Source of the DNA: Mobilitalea sp.
GTDB taxonomy: Bacteria > Bacillota_A > Clostridia > Lachnospirales > Lachnospiraceae
DNA: 43,348 nt
Direction: 5' to 3'
Assembly (NCBI GenBank): GCA_029974875.1
Contig: JARKQP010000526.1
Location: 1-43,348, forward strand
Numbering within the stretch: position 1 is the first letter of the stretch; every line of letters begins with the position of its first letter. Made by a program: the position numbers and the translations under genes. A model generated the notes under the pieces. It had not been told where the DNA came from. It did not search any database and was given only the letters and a program-made list of their open reading frames with translations. Below are positions 8,195-16,324 of this stretch, one piece after another.

Positions 8195-9946
8195 TTGTTC
8201 AAAAAAGTACTTGAGTATGCGGGAGAATATCGGAAAACTACATATAAAGCAGTAGTTTCTATGCTGATCGGCCTTATTTTTAGTGTCGCTCCATTTTTTC
8301 TTGCTTATCAAATCATAAAACCGCTGCTGCTAAAACAATCGCTTGATGTTTTGACAGTGGTGATTTTAGTAGCAGCTATCGCTGTTTGCGGTGTTTTGCA
8401 TACCGTATTCTACATTATGGGGCTGGAATTATCCCATATTTCGGCGTTCCATACCTTAAAGAATTTGCGTATATCACTTCAAGGCAAGCTCGAAAAGCAA
8501 CCGCTCGGTGCCATTCAGGATAAAGGCACAGGCGCTATTAAGAAAATGTTTGTTGATGACATTGAAACCATTGAGCTGCTGCTTGCACATACATTGCCGG
8601 AGGGTATTGCAAATCTGACTGTCCCTGTTATTATTTTTATCGGTATGTTTGTTGTCGATTGGAAGCTTGGTTTGTTATCGCTGTGTGCATTGCCCCTTGG
8701 CGTACTGTGTATGGGAATGATGTACAAAATTGGCATGCGGGATATGGGCAACTATTATGCTTCCGGTAAGAAAATGAACAATACGATTGTGGAATACATA
8801 AACGGTATGGAGGTCGTCAAAGTATTTAACCGTGACGGCGAATCATACCATCGCTTTGAAGGTGACGTGAAGGGCTACCGTGATTTCACGCTGAAGTGGT
8901 ATAAAGCGTGCTGGCCGTTCATGGCTTTATACAGCAGTATTTTACCCTGCATAGCCATGTTCACCCTGCCGGTTGGCGCTTATCTTGTATTAAATAATCA
9001 TTCAACCCTGCCGGATTTTGTTCTTGTTTTATGCATGTCCTTTTCGATTGGGCCGCTGTTTTTAAAAGCATTAGGATTTATGTCCACCCTGCCGCAAATA
9101 AACTTTAAAATCAAATCACTTGAAGATACCTTCAATTCACCCCCACTGCAACAAAATAATAAACCGTTTACCGGAAGTGGGCACGGGGTTGAATTTGAAA
9201 ATGTCCGCTTTGCCTATAAAGAGGAGGAGGTTCTCCACGGCGTTTCCTTGAAAGCAAAAGAGGGTAATTTGGTAGCGCTGGTTGGCGAATCGGGAAGCGG
9301 TAAATCCACCCTTGCAAAACTGCTGGTGCATTTTTATGATGTTACCGGCGGCTGTGTCAAAATCGGCGGACAGGATATCCGTGATATGAGCATTGAGGCT
9401 TTAAATAACGAAATATCCTATGTAGCGCAGGAACAGTTTTTATTTAATATCAGTCTTCTCGAAAACATCCGTTTAGGAAAACTGGATGCTACTGATGATG
9501 AGGTTATGGCTGCTGCTAAAAAAGCACAATGCGGCGAATTTTTGGCGCGGCTGCAGGATGGTATCCACACAATGGCCGGCGATGGCGGAAAACAATTATC
9601 GGGCGGAGAGCGTCAGAGAATTTCTCTTGCCAGAGCCATACTTAAAAATGCCCCTATCATTGTGCTTGATGAGGCAACGGCATTTATGGATCCGGAAAAT
9701 GAAGAGAAGATGAATGAAGCCATTGCCGAACTGATACACGATAAAACAGTTATTGTTATTGCCCACAGATTGCATTCCATTGTCGGTGCCGATATTATTT
9801 GTGTTCTTGAAAGCGGCAATCTTGCCGCTGCCGGCACACATAAAGAATTATTAGAAAGCTGCCCGGCCTATCAAAAACTATGGAGTGCAGCCGAGGACAG
9901 TGTCAGCTGGAAGGTCAGCACAGCTTTAGGAGGTGAACAGGCATGA
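8195..9946 (+). CDS. ABC transporter, fused membrane/ATPase half-transporter (IrtA/YbtP-like)
   Basis: 583 aa with an N-terminal six-helix type IV ABC membrane domain (about 15-310) and a C-terminal ATPase. Walker A is GESGSGKS (364-371), the signature is LSGGERQR and Walker B is IVLDEATAFMD. The TTG at 8195 is preferred as start because AGGGGGG (8181-8187) lies seven bases upstream; the TTG at 8189 would be only one base away. It overlaps the next gene by ATGA, so the two products probably form a heterodimer. Proteins of this build are usually exporters, but the IrtAB/YbtPQ branch imports ferric siderophores. The neighbouring ECF importer favours that reading, as inference only. Confidence 0.85.
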   Translation: MFKKVLEYAGEYRKTTYKAVVSMLIGLIFSVAPFFLAYQIIKPLLLKQSLDVLTVVILVAAIAVCGVLHTVFYIMGLELSHISAFHTLKNLRISLQGKLEKQPLGAIQDKGTGAIKKMFVDDIETIELLLAHTLPEGIANLTVPVIIFIGMFVVDWKLGLLSLCALPLGVLCMGMMYKIGMRDMGNYYASGKKMNNTIVEYINGMEVVKVFNRDGESYHRFEGDVKGYRDFTLKWYKACWPFMALYSSILPCIAMFTLPVGAYLVLNNHSTLPDFVLVLCMSFSIGPLFLKALGFMSTLPQINFKIKSLEDTFNSPPLQQNNKPFTGSGHGVEFENVRFAYKEEEVLHGVSLKAKEGNLVALVGESGSGKSTLAKLLVHFYDVTGGCVKIGGQDIRDMSIEALNNEISYVAQEQFLFNISLLENIRLGKLDATDDEVMAAAKKAQCGEFLARLQDGIHTMAGDGGKQLSGGERQRISLARAILKNAPIIVLDEATAFMDPENEEKMNEAIAELIHDKTVIVIAHRLHSIVGADIICVLESGNLAAAGTHKELLESCPAYQKLWSAAEDSVSWKVSTALGGEQA

Positions 9947-11745
9947 TACGTTTAATAAGTAGAATTCTTAATTTTTCCGGTAAGTATAAGACCAGAATAA
10001 TAGGTGCTTTGGTTTTTTCGTTTTTTAAATCAATCCTTATGAAATCTCCGATCGGTTTGGCTTTCTTTGCACTAAATGCTTTTTATAACAAAACAGCAAC
10101 AGATGAAATGTGCCTTTATATTGGTATTGCCATTATCGTCAGCCTTATTTTACAAGTAATCTTTCAGCATCTTGACAATAAATTACAGGCTTCAGCCGGA
10201 TTTATGTTTATGGCCGAAAAGCGTATGGAGCTTGGCGCATTTTTAAGAAGATTGCCAATGGGGTATTTCACTAAAGGCAACATCGGCAAAATCAGCTCGG
10301 TTTTATCAACCGATATGGCGTTTGTAGAAGAAAATTGTATGATGGTCATTGCAGATTTGATGGGCTATCTTTTTGCAGAAGCTATCCTCTTGATTTTTAT
10401 GCTGATGTTTAATGTCTGGCTTGGCCTTATTGCCGGCTGCTTTGTAGCTATATCCTTTTTCATCTGGAAAAGGCTTGAAAAAGCGGCGTTAAAGGATTCC
10501 CATAACCGTCAGGAGCAAAGCGAAAACCTAACTGAATCGGTGCTTGATTTTACTGAGGGAATTGGGATTATTAAAACATATAATCTGCTTGGTGAAAAAT
10601 CGAAAGAGCTGTCAAATGACTTTATTAAAACCTGTAAAACTGCCTTGGAATTTGAGGATAACTATGTTGTATACCAGCGCCTTATCGGGATCTTGTTTGG
10701 TCTTGGAACCGGTGCTGTTGTCGGACTTGCCATGTTTTTGAGTTTTAATGCGGCAATTACCGCAACGGCTGTTGTCGGCATGATGCTGTTTGTTTTCGAC
10801 CTTTTTGCACCGATTAAAACTTTGTATGCCCAAAGCGCACGCCTTACCATTATGGATAGTTGTCTTAACCGTATTGAGGAAGTGTTCTCTGAAGCTATGC
10901 TTGCTGATAAAGGCACAGATATGATTCCCGGCACCTCCGGCTCTGCTGAGGTGGAATTTAAAAATGTCAGCTTTGCCTATGGAGAAAAAGAAGTTTTGCG
11001 GGGTATTTCTTTTGATTTGAAACGCAACAGCCTGGTAGCGCTGGTCGGTCCGTCAGGCGGCGGAAAATCGACTATTGCAAGCCTTTTACCCCGTTTTTGG
11101 GATGTGAAATCCGGTCAGATTATGATTCGCGGCAAGGATATCAGAGAAGTAAAGCTTGCTGATTTGATGGATCATATCAGCATGGTGTTCCAGCGTGTTT
11201 ATCTTTTTCAGGATACTATTTATAACAATATCAGTATGGGACGTCCGGATGCAACCGAACAGGAGGTCATAGAAGCGGCTAAAAAAGCCCGTTGTTACGA
11301 TTTTATCATGGCGCTGCCCGACGGATTTAGCACGGTTGTCGGTGAGGGCGGAGAAACACTGTCAGGCGGAGAAAAGCAGCGCATTTCGATTGCCCGTTGT
11401 ATCCTAAAGGATGCGCCCATCGTAATCCTTGATGAAGCGACCGCCAGCGTGGATGCCGACAACGAAAGCTATATCCAGCAGGCTATTAGTGAGCTCTGCA
11501 AAGGTAAAACATTGCTTGTCATTGCGCACCGGCTAAACACCATCCGGAATGCCGATAAAATTCTTGTCGTCGCAGAAGGAGAAATCGTTCAGCAAGGCAC
11601 TCATGATGAACTGGTGGGAAAAGGCGGAATTTATAAAGATTTTGTTACGGCCCGTCAAAGTAGCAGGGGCTGGAGCCGAAGGGCATATGTAGGAGAGGGG
11701 CTTGGACAGTTTGGAGAGAAGAATCCGGAAGTAGGGGTACAGTAG
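9943..11745 (+). CDS. ABC transporter, fused membrane/ATPase half-transporter (IrtB/YbtQ-like)
   Basis: 600 aa, the partner of the preceding half-transporter. The membrane domain (about 15-310) is followed by an ATPase with Walker A GPSGGGKS (369-376), signature LSGGEKQR and Walker B IVILDEATASVD. The start overlaps the upstream stop (ATGA at 9943-9946) with AGGAGG before it. The last ~30 residues, after FVTARQSS, form a Gly- and Arg-containing tail not typical of the family. Both partners keep complete ATPase motifs. It is followed after eight bases by a methyltransferase gene. Confidence 0.85.
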   Translation: MIRLISRILNFSGKYKTRIIGALVFSFFKSILMKSPIGLAFFALNAFYNKTATDEMCLYIGIAIIVSLILQVIFQHLDNKLQASAGFMFMAEKRMELGAFLRRLPMGYFTKGNIGKISSVLSTDMAFVEENCMMVIADLMGYLFAEAILLIFMLMFNVWLGLIAGCFVAISFFIWKRLEKAALKDSHNRQEQSENLTESVLDFTEGIGIIKTYNLLGEKSKELSNDFIKTCKTALEFEDNYVVYQRLIGILFGLGTGAVVGLAMFLSFNAAITATAVVGMMLFVFDLFAPIKTLYAQSARLTIMDSCLNRIEEVFSEAMLADKGTDMIPGTSGSAEVEFKNVSFAYGEKEVLRGISFDLKRNSLVALVGPSGGGKSTIASLLPRFWDVKSGQIMIRGKDIREVKLADLMDHISMVFQRVYLFQDTIYNNISMGRPDATEQEVIEAAKKARCYDFIMALPDGFSTVVGEGGETLSGGEKQRISIARCILKDAPIVILDEATASVDADNESYIQQAISELCKGKTLLVIAHRLNTIRNADKILVVAEGEIVQQGTHDELVGKGGIYKDFVTARQSSRGWSRRAYVGEGLGQFGEKNPEVGVQ

Positions 11746-11753
11746 GAGGGAAT

Positions 11754-12359
11754 ATGCTAAATAAATTTTTTCAGAATACGAGAAAACCAGAAGGTATATT
11801 AGGAAGAATGATGCTCCGCGGGATGAATACCGGGCATTCAAAGCTGGCAGATTGGGGATTCTCCTTTCTATTGATTGAAAATGGGGATCACATTTTGGAT
11901 ATTGGATGCGGTGGTGGTGCTAATATCGCTAAAATGCTAAAAGATTTTCCTGGTACTATAGTAGACGGTATAGATTATTCTAATGAGAGTGTCTTATTCA
12001 GCAAGAAAACAAATTCCAGCGAACTTGGGAAACGTTGCACCATCCAACAAGGTAATGTGATGAGTTTACCGTATTCTGACAAATCACTGGATATTGTTAC
12101 AGCTTTTGAAACTATTTACTTCTGGCCGGATTTAAGCAAGGCATTTGCAGAAGTCAGGAGGGTACTTAAACCTAACGGTACATTTTTTATCTGCTGTGAA
12201 TCCGATGACTCAAGCGATACTACCTGGACAAACCGTATAGAGGGTATGGTAGTCTATGCCGGTGAAGACATAGAAAAGTATTTAAGTGAAGCAGGCTTTG
12301 AAAGCATCGAACTACATAAGAACGAAAAGGGATGGATATGTATAAAAGGAGTCTGCTGA
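11754..12359 (+). CDS. Class I SAM-dependent methyltransferase
   Basis: A 201-aa cytoplasmic methyltransferase of the UbiE/Methyltransf_11 type. Motif I is LDIGCGGGANI (about 48-58), followed by an acidic post-I region (VDGIDYS), motif II (DIVTAFETIYFWPD) and the AFAEVRRVLKPNGTFFI region. AGGAGGG lies before ATG 11754, eight bases after the ABC gene, so it is probably the last gene of the ECF/ABC operon. Its substrate is unknown; modification of a metal chelator is only a guess from context. A terminator follows at 12427-12466. Confidence 0.82.
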   Translation: MLNKFFQNTRKPEGILGRMMLRGMNTGHSKLADWGFSFLLIENGDHILDIGCGGGANIAKMLKDFPGTIVDGIDYSNESVLFSKKTNSSELGKRCTIQQGNVMSLPYSDKSLDIVTAFETIYFWPDLSKAFAEVRRVLKPNGTFFICCESDDSSDTTWTNRIEGMVVYAGEDIEKYLSEAGFESIELHKNEKGWICIKGVC

Positions 12360-12426
12360 TTGCTTCATTTAGAGCTTCCATATAGCAGGAGTACTATTTA
12401 TGGATCAAAAACGATTTGGATAGTAA

Positions 12427-12466
12427 GAAAACCAGTAGCTTCTAAAGAGCTTGCTGGTTTTCTTTT
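12427..12466 (+). terminator. Terminator of the ECF/ABC/methyltransferase operon
   Basis: GAAAACCAG (12427-12435) pairs with CTGGTTTTC (12454-12462), and a T-rich tail follows. Confidence 0.8.
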
Positions 12467-12487
12467 GTTTCGGATCTATGTTGTATG

Positions 12488-12496
12488 TGGTATAAT
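12488..12496 (+). promoter_or_regulatory. Extended -10 promoter for the acyltransferase-like gene
   Basis: TGGTATAAT is an extended -10 element (TGnTATAAT). No good -35 is seen. The predicted leader is about 140 nt and no riboswitch was recognised in it. Confidence 0.5.
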
Positions 12497-12644
12497 AAAG
12501 TAATTATGGAACTGCCAAAGGAAGATGGTTTCAGCAGAAAGCAGTCATTTCCGTGCTCTTGTAAAGAATTAAGATATAGTTGTGAGGTAAAGTGGGGCTG
12601 CAAAAAAAGATAAAATATGAGGGAAATTAAGTGGAGGGTTTACA

Positions 12645-13514
12645 ATGACAATACAAGAATTTTGTAAGGTAATCAATTTGCAAGATGAAATCACAGGTAA
12701 AGTATTAACTTATTATAATAGCCCTGATTTTGAAGTGGTATGTAAACAATTAGATGAGGTTAGGAGTAGCGTTTCAAACGCTCAGAACGCTATACAGCAA
12801 ATGTATGGAATTTTAGCTCCTGACGAAAGACAAGTTAAAATGCTTGCGTATATGCTATATTGTGCTTTAGAAGCAAAGGATCAATATAAGCTACTAGGCA
12901 TACAGGATGATATCTATGTTGCCACTATGAAATGCTTTACTCGTTTTATAAACGAATGTTATAGGAAGACTGGTGTTTATGCATTTGATAGAGGCTGGTG
13001 GACAGTGAGGCAGATATCCCTGCAATTATTCAGGATAGGTGAACTTGAATATGAGATGACGGATTGGAACAACGATCCGGTAATAAGTATACATATTCCA
13101 TCGGATTCTAATATGTCTGCAGAAAAATGTGTAGAATCAATAAAGCTATCGAAAGATTTCTTTGCTAAATATTATCCTAAGTATTCAGAATGTAAATATA
13201 TATGCGATTCTTGGCTTTTATCTCCCGAATTAAAGAAGCTATTACCAATCACCTCTAATATTATTGGTTTTCAAAATATGTTTAAAATTGTAGAAACTAA
13301 GCCTGACACTATGGGGTTTGTAGAATGGGTATTTCAACGGGCTGCTTATGAAATAGCTACAAAGCCGGATGCTGATGGAAAGGTTGAAATGGTATATCAG
13401 AAAAAAGATATTGACTTTAATGAAATGCCGGGTCATACTTCTTTGCAGAGAAATATAAAAGAACATATGCTGGCAGGGGGTAATATCGGGGAGGCGTTAG
13501 GCGTACTGAAATAA
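12645..13514 (+). CDS. GNAT-like acyltransferase-domain protein
   Basis: A 289-aa cytoplasmic protein with GGAGGG seven bases before ATG 12645. It resembles proteins built from an N-acyltransferase N-terminal helical domain (about 1-120) and a GNAT-like C-terminal domain (about 130-270). The C-terminal pattern VISIHIPSDSNMSAEKCVES, CKYICDSWLLSPELKKLLP and SNIIGFQNMF is what I recognise of that family. The acyl donor and substrate are unknown. It is a single-gene unit with its own promoter and a strong terminator. AT content is higher than in the operon before it. The family call is from memory of the motif pattern, not from a search. Confidence 0.6.
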   Translation: MTIQEFCKVINLQDEITGKVLTYYNSPDFEVVCKQLDEVRSSVSNAQNAIQQMYGILAPDERQVKMLAYMLYCALEAKDQYKLLGIQDDIYVATMKCFTRFINECYRKTGVYAFDRGWWTVRQISLQLFRIGELEYEMTDWNNDPVISIHIPSDSNMSAEKCVESIKLSKDFFAKYYPKYSECKYICDSWLLSPELKKLLPITSNIIGFQNMFKIVETKPDTMGFVEWVFQRAAYEIATKPDADGKVEMVYQKKDIDFNEMPGHTSLQRNIKEHMLAGGNIGEALGVLK

Positions 13515-13524
13515 GGCGCTATGA

Positions 13525-13568
13525 AAAATGCTCCAAGCCCAAGATCTAAGGGTTTGGAGCATTTTTAT
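13525..13568 (+). terminator. Terminator after the acyltransferase-like gene
   Basis: The 16-bp arms AAAATGCTCCAAGCCC (13525-13540) and the near-complement at 13550-13565 differ at one base (a G-T pair) and are followed by T-rich sequence. Because the stem is symmetric, with A on the left and T on the right, it may also work for the minus-strand gene that ends at 13618. Confidence 0.85.
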
Positions 13569-13617
13569 TTGTAATAAATTGTAGTTGATAACGACTCTCT
13601 ATTATCCATGCCAACAA

Positions 13618-13842
13618 TCAGAGGGGATCTTTCACATTTCTAGCCATATACTTTATGAATTCTTCCGGTGTTGGAGTCTCACCTTTATGTGGGATCTTTC
13701 TCCATTTTTCCCTGATAGCTGGATCAGGGTTGTAGAATCCAATTAGCATAGCTCTTATCATTTCTTTACGTACATCCTCTACAGTAATTCCTTCCTTTAT
13801 GGCTATTTGTCTCATAGCTCTTTCCACGTTTATTTTCCCCAT
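13618..13842 (-). CDS. Small helical protein, possible Spo0A-C-like domain
   Basis: A 74-aa protein starting MGKINVERAMRQIA. ATG 13842 has AAGGAA about seven bases upstream; the longer frame to 13920 would run through the promoter region and is rejected. Its pattern, with GITVEDVRKEM, FYNPDPAIREKW and GETPTPEEFIKYMA, is like small Firmicute proteins sometimes named after the Spo0A C-terminal domain. No receiver domain and no clear DNA-recognition helix can be seen, so the function is open. It is transcribed divergently from an XRE regulator, with two shared operators between them. Confidence 0.65.
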   Translation of the reverse strand: MGKINVERAMRQIAIKEGITVEDVRKEMIRAMLIGFYNPDPAIREKWRKIPHKGETPTPEEFIKYMARNVKDPL

Positions 13843-13861
13843 GAAGATTTCCTTTCTTTGG

Positions 13862-13880
13862 TGACATTCAGTGAGTGTCA
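13862..13880. promoter_or_regulatory. Operator-like dyad TGACA-N9-TGTCA, copy 1
   Basis: TGACATTCAGTGAGTGTCA. It lies between the -10 of the minus-strand promoter and the small protein's ribosome binding site. It matches copy 2 at 15 of 19 positions, with identical arms and an identical AGT core. Confidence 0.65.
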
Positions 13881-13891
13881 TGTCATGGTTT

Positions 13892-13920
13892 ATTTTAACA
13901 TATAATTCATTTATTGACAA
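13892..13920 (-). promoter_or_regulatory. Promoter of the small helical protein gene
   Basis: On the minus strand, TTGTCA (13920-13915) and TAAAAT (13897-13892) are separated by 17 bp. The -35 overlaps operator copy 2. Confidence 0.55.
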
Positions 13921-13933
13921 TTAGTAAATGTCA
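13915..13933. promoter_or_regulatory. Operator-like dyad TGACA-N9-TGTCA, copy 2
   Basis: TGACAATTAGTAAATGTCA. It overlaps the -35 of the minus-strand promoter, and its left edge (TTGACA at 13914-13919) could also be the -35 of the XRE gene. It ends 17 bp before the XRE start. Confidence 0.65.
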
Positions 13934-13950
13934 AAGATAGGTGGGATGAT

Positions 13951-14196
13951 ATGTATAAAAATAAGGCACCGGATGGGCGTAATAATATTTGTGGAAATAA
14001 GATAAAGCAATTTCGTGAACAGTTGCCCAAGAAGACTTCCCAAAAGCAATTTTCAGATATGTTACAAATTGCGGGGCTAGATGTGGATAAAAATGCAATA
14101 CAGCGGATCGAAAGCGGAGAGCGGTTTATTACAGATATTGAATTAAAGATAATTTCCGAAGTATTAGGGGTATCTTACCAGGATCTATTAGATTAA
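13951..14196 (+). CDS. XRE-family helix-turn-helix regulator
   Basis: An 81-aa protein that is almost entirely one HTH_3 (XRE) domain. The helices run from KIKQFREQLPKKTSQKQFSDML through DVDKNAIQRIESGERFITDIELKIISEVLGVSYQDLLD. AGGTGGGA lies before ATG 13951. No sensor or protease domain is attached, so it would act like a phage-type repressor dimer. The two dyads just upstream are the natural candidates for its binding sites, giving autoregulation and control of the divergent small protein. This is inferred from position and symmetry. Confidence 0.85.
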   Translation: MYKNKAPDGRNNICGNKIKQFREQLPKKTSQKQFSDMLQIAGLDVDKNAIQRIESGERFITDIELKIISEVLGVSYQDLLD

Positions 14197-14247
14197 AATA
14201 GAGTATAATACGTCCCAATCATCCGTTAAAAAAGAGGTGGAAAAGCA

Positions 14248-14370
14248 ATGGATCTCGGATTAGAAAGAAAAGTGATAATAGTTACAGGCGTTTCTTTGCT
14301 GCTTTCACCCCTGTCTTCCTATATCACAGGAAGCTCTATAGATGTCTCAGGTGGACTTAATGTAAGATGA
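14248..14370 (+). pseudogene. Short-chain dehydrogenase (SDR) remnant, internal deletion
   Basis: A 40-codon frame with a good ribosome binding site (AGAGGTGG). It reads as the first residues of an SDR (MDLGLERKVIIVTG) joined directly to the last ~26 residues of one (SLLLSPLSSYITGSSIDVSGGLNVR, then stop). About 200 codons, holding most of the glycine-rich loop and the YxxxK active site, are missing, yet the frame is kept. It is a deletion scar of an SDR gene rather than an enzyme. A short peptide could still be made. Confidence 0.8.
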
Positions 14371-14568
14371 TCAGAAGTAGTAAGATTTAGCGGAGGTAAT
14401 ATTCATATTTTTAATATTTTTTATAATTCAAAGGCAACAGACTGTTGATTTGATGTCAAAAACGTGGTAATCTGGTTATAATAACTACATACAACGACAT
14501 TAGCACCGTGACATGTGTTATACCAATTAAGATCAGCCTTATCGATTTATTTAGGAGGAGATTGCCAT

Positions 14569-15417
14569 ATGGAAAAGATCGCATTAATTACAGATTCGGC
14601 CTGTGATATAGACGCTGAGACCCTGCGGAGATATCATGTCCATGTCCTGCACTTTAAGATTCTTTATAAGGAGCGTGAGTATACGGACGGAATCGATATC
14701 ACACCCCAGGAAGTTTATATTAATATGAAAACAGAGATTCCGAAGTCCTCTCAGCCATCCATGGAGGATATTGAGAAGCTATATGAGGAGCTGGAAAGGG
14801 AAAACTATACCCATGTTATTTCCATAAATATTTCAAGCGGCATCTCAGGAACGGTGAACGGGATAGAAGCGATCAGTAAACAATTTCCCGGGATAAAAAC
14901 ATTCCTTTATGATACGAAATCCACTTCCGTATGCCAGGGCATTATTCTGAAAAAATGCGGTGAGCTGATAGAGAAAGGAACCGGCTTTGAGGAAATTGTA
15001 AAAGCCATTCCAGAAATGAAAAAGAAAATCCATATGTACTTTGTATTCGGAACCCTGGAATATGCCGTAAAGGGCGGAAGGATCGGCAGAATATCCGGTA
15101 CGATTGGTGATGTCCTTAATATTAAGCCCATCGTAAGCTTTGACGAAGAATTCGGGCAGTGCTATACCTGCGAAAAGGTCAGGGGAAGAATGAAGTCGGT
15201 GAACCGTCTGATTGAGATGGGGGAGAAGACTGCCGCTAAAAATCAATGTAATGCTTATGTTATCCATTGAAATGTGGAAGAGGAAGCTCTTAAGGTCTGT
15301 GACAAGCTGCGTATGAATCCCAATATTAAAAATGTATATCTAATAGGCCAGATCAGCGCTATTGTGGGAGTATACTGCGGACCTGGAACCTTAGGAGTAT
15401 GCTATTCTGAGATATGA
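14569..15417 (+). pseudogene. DegV family fatty-acid-binding protein, interrupted by UGA
   Basis: AGGAGG precedes ATG 14569. The frame encodes a DegV protein (ITDSACDI near the N-terminus; SINISSGISGTVNGIEA and YDTKSTSVCQG as lipid-binding segments) and reaches a TGA at 15268-15270 after 233 residues. The same frame then continues for 48 codons (NVEEEALKVCDKLR...GPGTLGVCYSEI) to a natural stop at 15415-15417. The whole, about 282 codons, is the usual DegV length. GGA to TGA after VIH would explain it, since IHGN fits the context. DegV proteins bind fatty acids for the FakAB kinase; loss of the C-terminal part probably inactivates it. Readthrough or a sequencing error cannot be excluded. Confidence 0.85.
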
Positions 15418-15432
15418 TACAATATTGCCAGA

Positions 15433-15534
15433 TATTATATCATGTCCAACTTGTGGACATTGGTGCCAGAGCGAAGCGCAGTGTGCATCCCTGGCACGAA
15501 GTGCCATATCATGTGTACTTTACATGATATAATA
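15433..15534. repeat. 102-bp inverted-repeat element, MITE-like or structured RNA
   Basis: Perfect 13-bp terminal inverted repeats, TATTATATCATGT (15433-15445) and ACATGATATAATA (15522-15534), end in TA on both sides. Inside are hairpins ATGTCCA/TGGACAT (15442-15460), GTGCCAG/CTGGCAC (15463-15469 with 15491-15497) and ATATCATGT/ACATGATAT (15506-15530). No protein is encoded. It lies just past the interrupted DegV gene and could also serve as its terminator, but the T run is poor. Confidence 0.55.
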
Positions 15535-15593
15535 GGTGCTGGCGCTACAGAAATGATCAAAACTGATAAATTATGTCAATAGTGAAATATTAC

Positions 15594-15622
15594 TGTACTC
15601 TCCTTTTTCTATACGTTATAAT
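15594..15622 (+). promoter_or_regulatory. Promoter of the FNT gene
   Basis: A perfect TATAAT (15617-15622) with a weak -35 TGTACT (15594-15599) at 17-bp spacing. The leader is about 70 nt. Confidence 0.45.
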
Positions 15623-15697
15623 ATAATTTGGCGCTGAAATATCCAAACTAGTTATTTCATCAAAGTCACATTATATTTAGAAAAGGATGTACCTTCA

Positions 15698-16324
15698 ATG
15701 AAAACGTTTATTAAATCTATCCTTGCCGGTATTGCCATCAGTATCGGCGGGGTCATTTACCTATCCCTGGATAATCATATCGTGGGTTCTTTTTTGTTTT
15801 CCATCGGCCTGTTTACCATATATACCTTTGGGTTTTATCTGTATACCGGAAAGGTATGCAGTATAGTAAATGAAAAGCCCTCCTATCTATTGACTGTGCT
15901 GGTCGTATATCTTGGAAACCTTGCAGGCACTGTCGGAGCCGGATATGTGTTCCGGCATACCCGGTTGTCTAAGGTAGTGGACCACACGGTGGAGATCGTT
16001 GATGGGAAGCTATCGGATACCTTATTCAGTACCTTTATTATGGCTTTTATGTGCGGGATTCTAATGTATATTGCCGTAACCGGCTTTCAGAAGGTAAAGG
16101 ACAGTGTAGGGAAGCATATCGCACTGATTATGCCAATTATGGTATTTATACTTTCCGGCTATGAGCACAGCATCGCAGATATGTTTTATTTTTCTATGGC
16201 AAATGCCTGGGGCGCAAAGGCCATCCTTTACATTATTATTATTTCCCTTGGAAACCTGTGCGGAGGGTGCCTGATTCCGTTGGTGCAAAAATTACTACAT
16301 ACGGAGCACGATGGCGCCGATTAA
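15698..16324 (+). CDS. Formate/nitrite transporter (FNT) family channel
   Basis: A 208-aa membrane protein with six predicted helices, slightly shorter than most FNT channels. Family marks are the N-terminal SILAGIAISIGGVIYLSL, the central-pore histidine in GYEHSIADMFYFSMA and the closing GNLCGGCLIP. FNT proteins form pentamers that pass formate, nitrite, hydrosulfide or related small anions with a proton relay through that histidine. In an anaerobic fermenter formate is the likeliest substrate, but sequence does not decide it. AAAGGATG precedes ATG 15698. The gene is monocistronic. Confidence 0.85.
   Translation: MKTFIKSILAGIAISIGGVIYLSLDNHIVGSFLFSIGLFTIYTFGFYLYTGKVCSIVNEKPSYLLTVLVVYLGNLAGTVGAGYVFRHTRLSKVVDHTVEIVDGKLSDTLFSTFIMAFMCGILMYIAVTGFQKVKDSVGKHIALIMPIMVFILSGYEHSIADMFYFSMANAWGAKAILYIIIISLGNLCGGCLIPLVQKLLHTEHDGAD

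Noticed and set aside
15268..15270. UGA in the DegV gene as a selenocysteine codon
   Set aside because: DegV proteins are not selenoproteins, no insertion hairpin is evident after the codon, and a Gly codon (GGA) fits the context.
12645..15534. Region as a prophage or integrative element because of the XRE switch
   Set aside because: No integrase, recombinase, structural phage or conjugation genes and no flanking attachment repeats were found.
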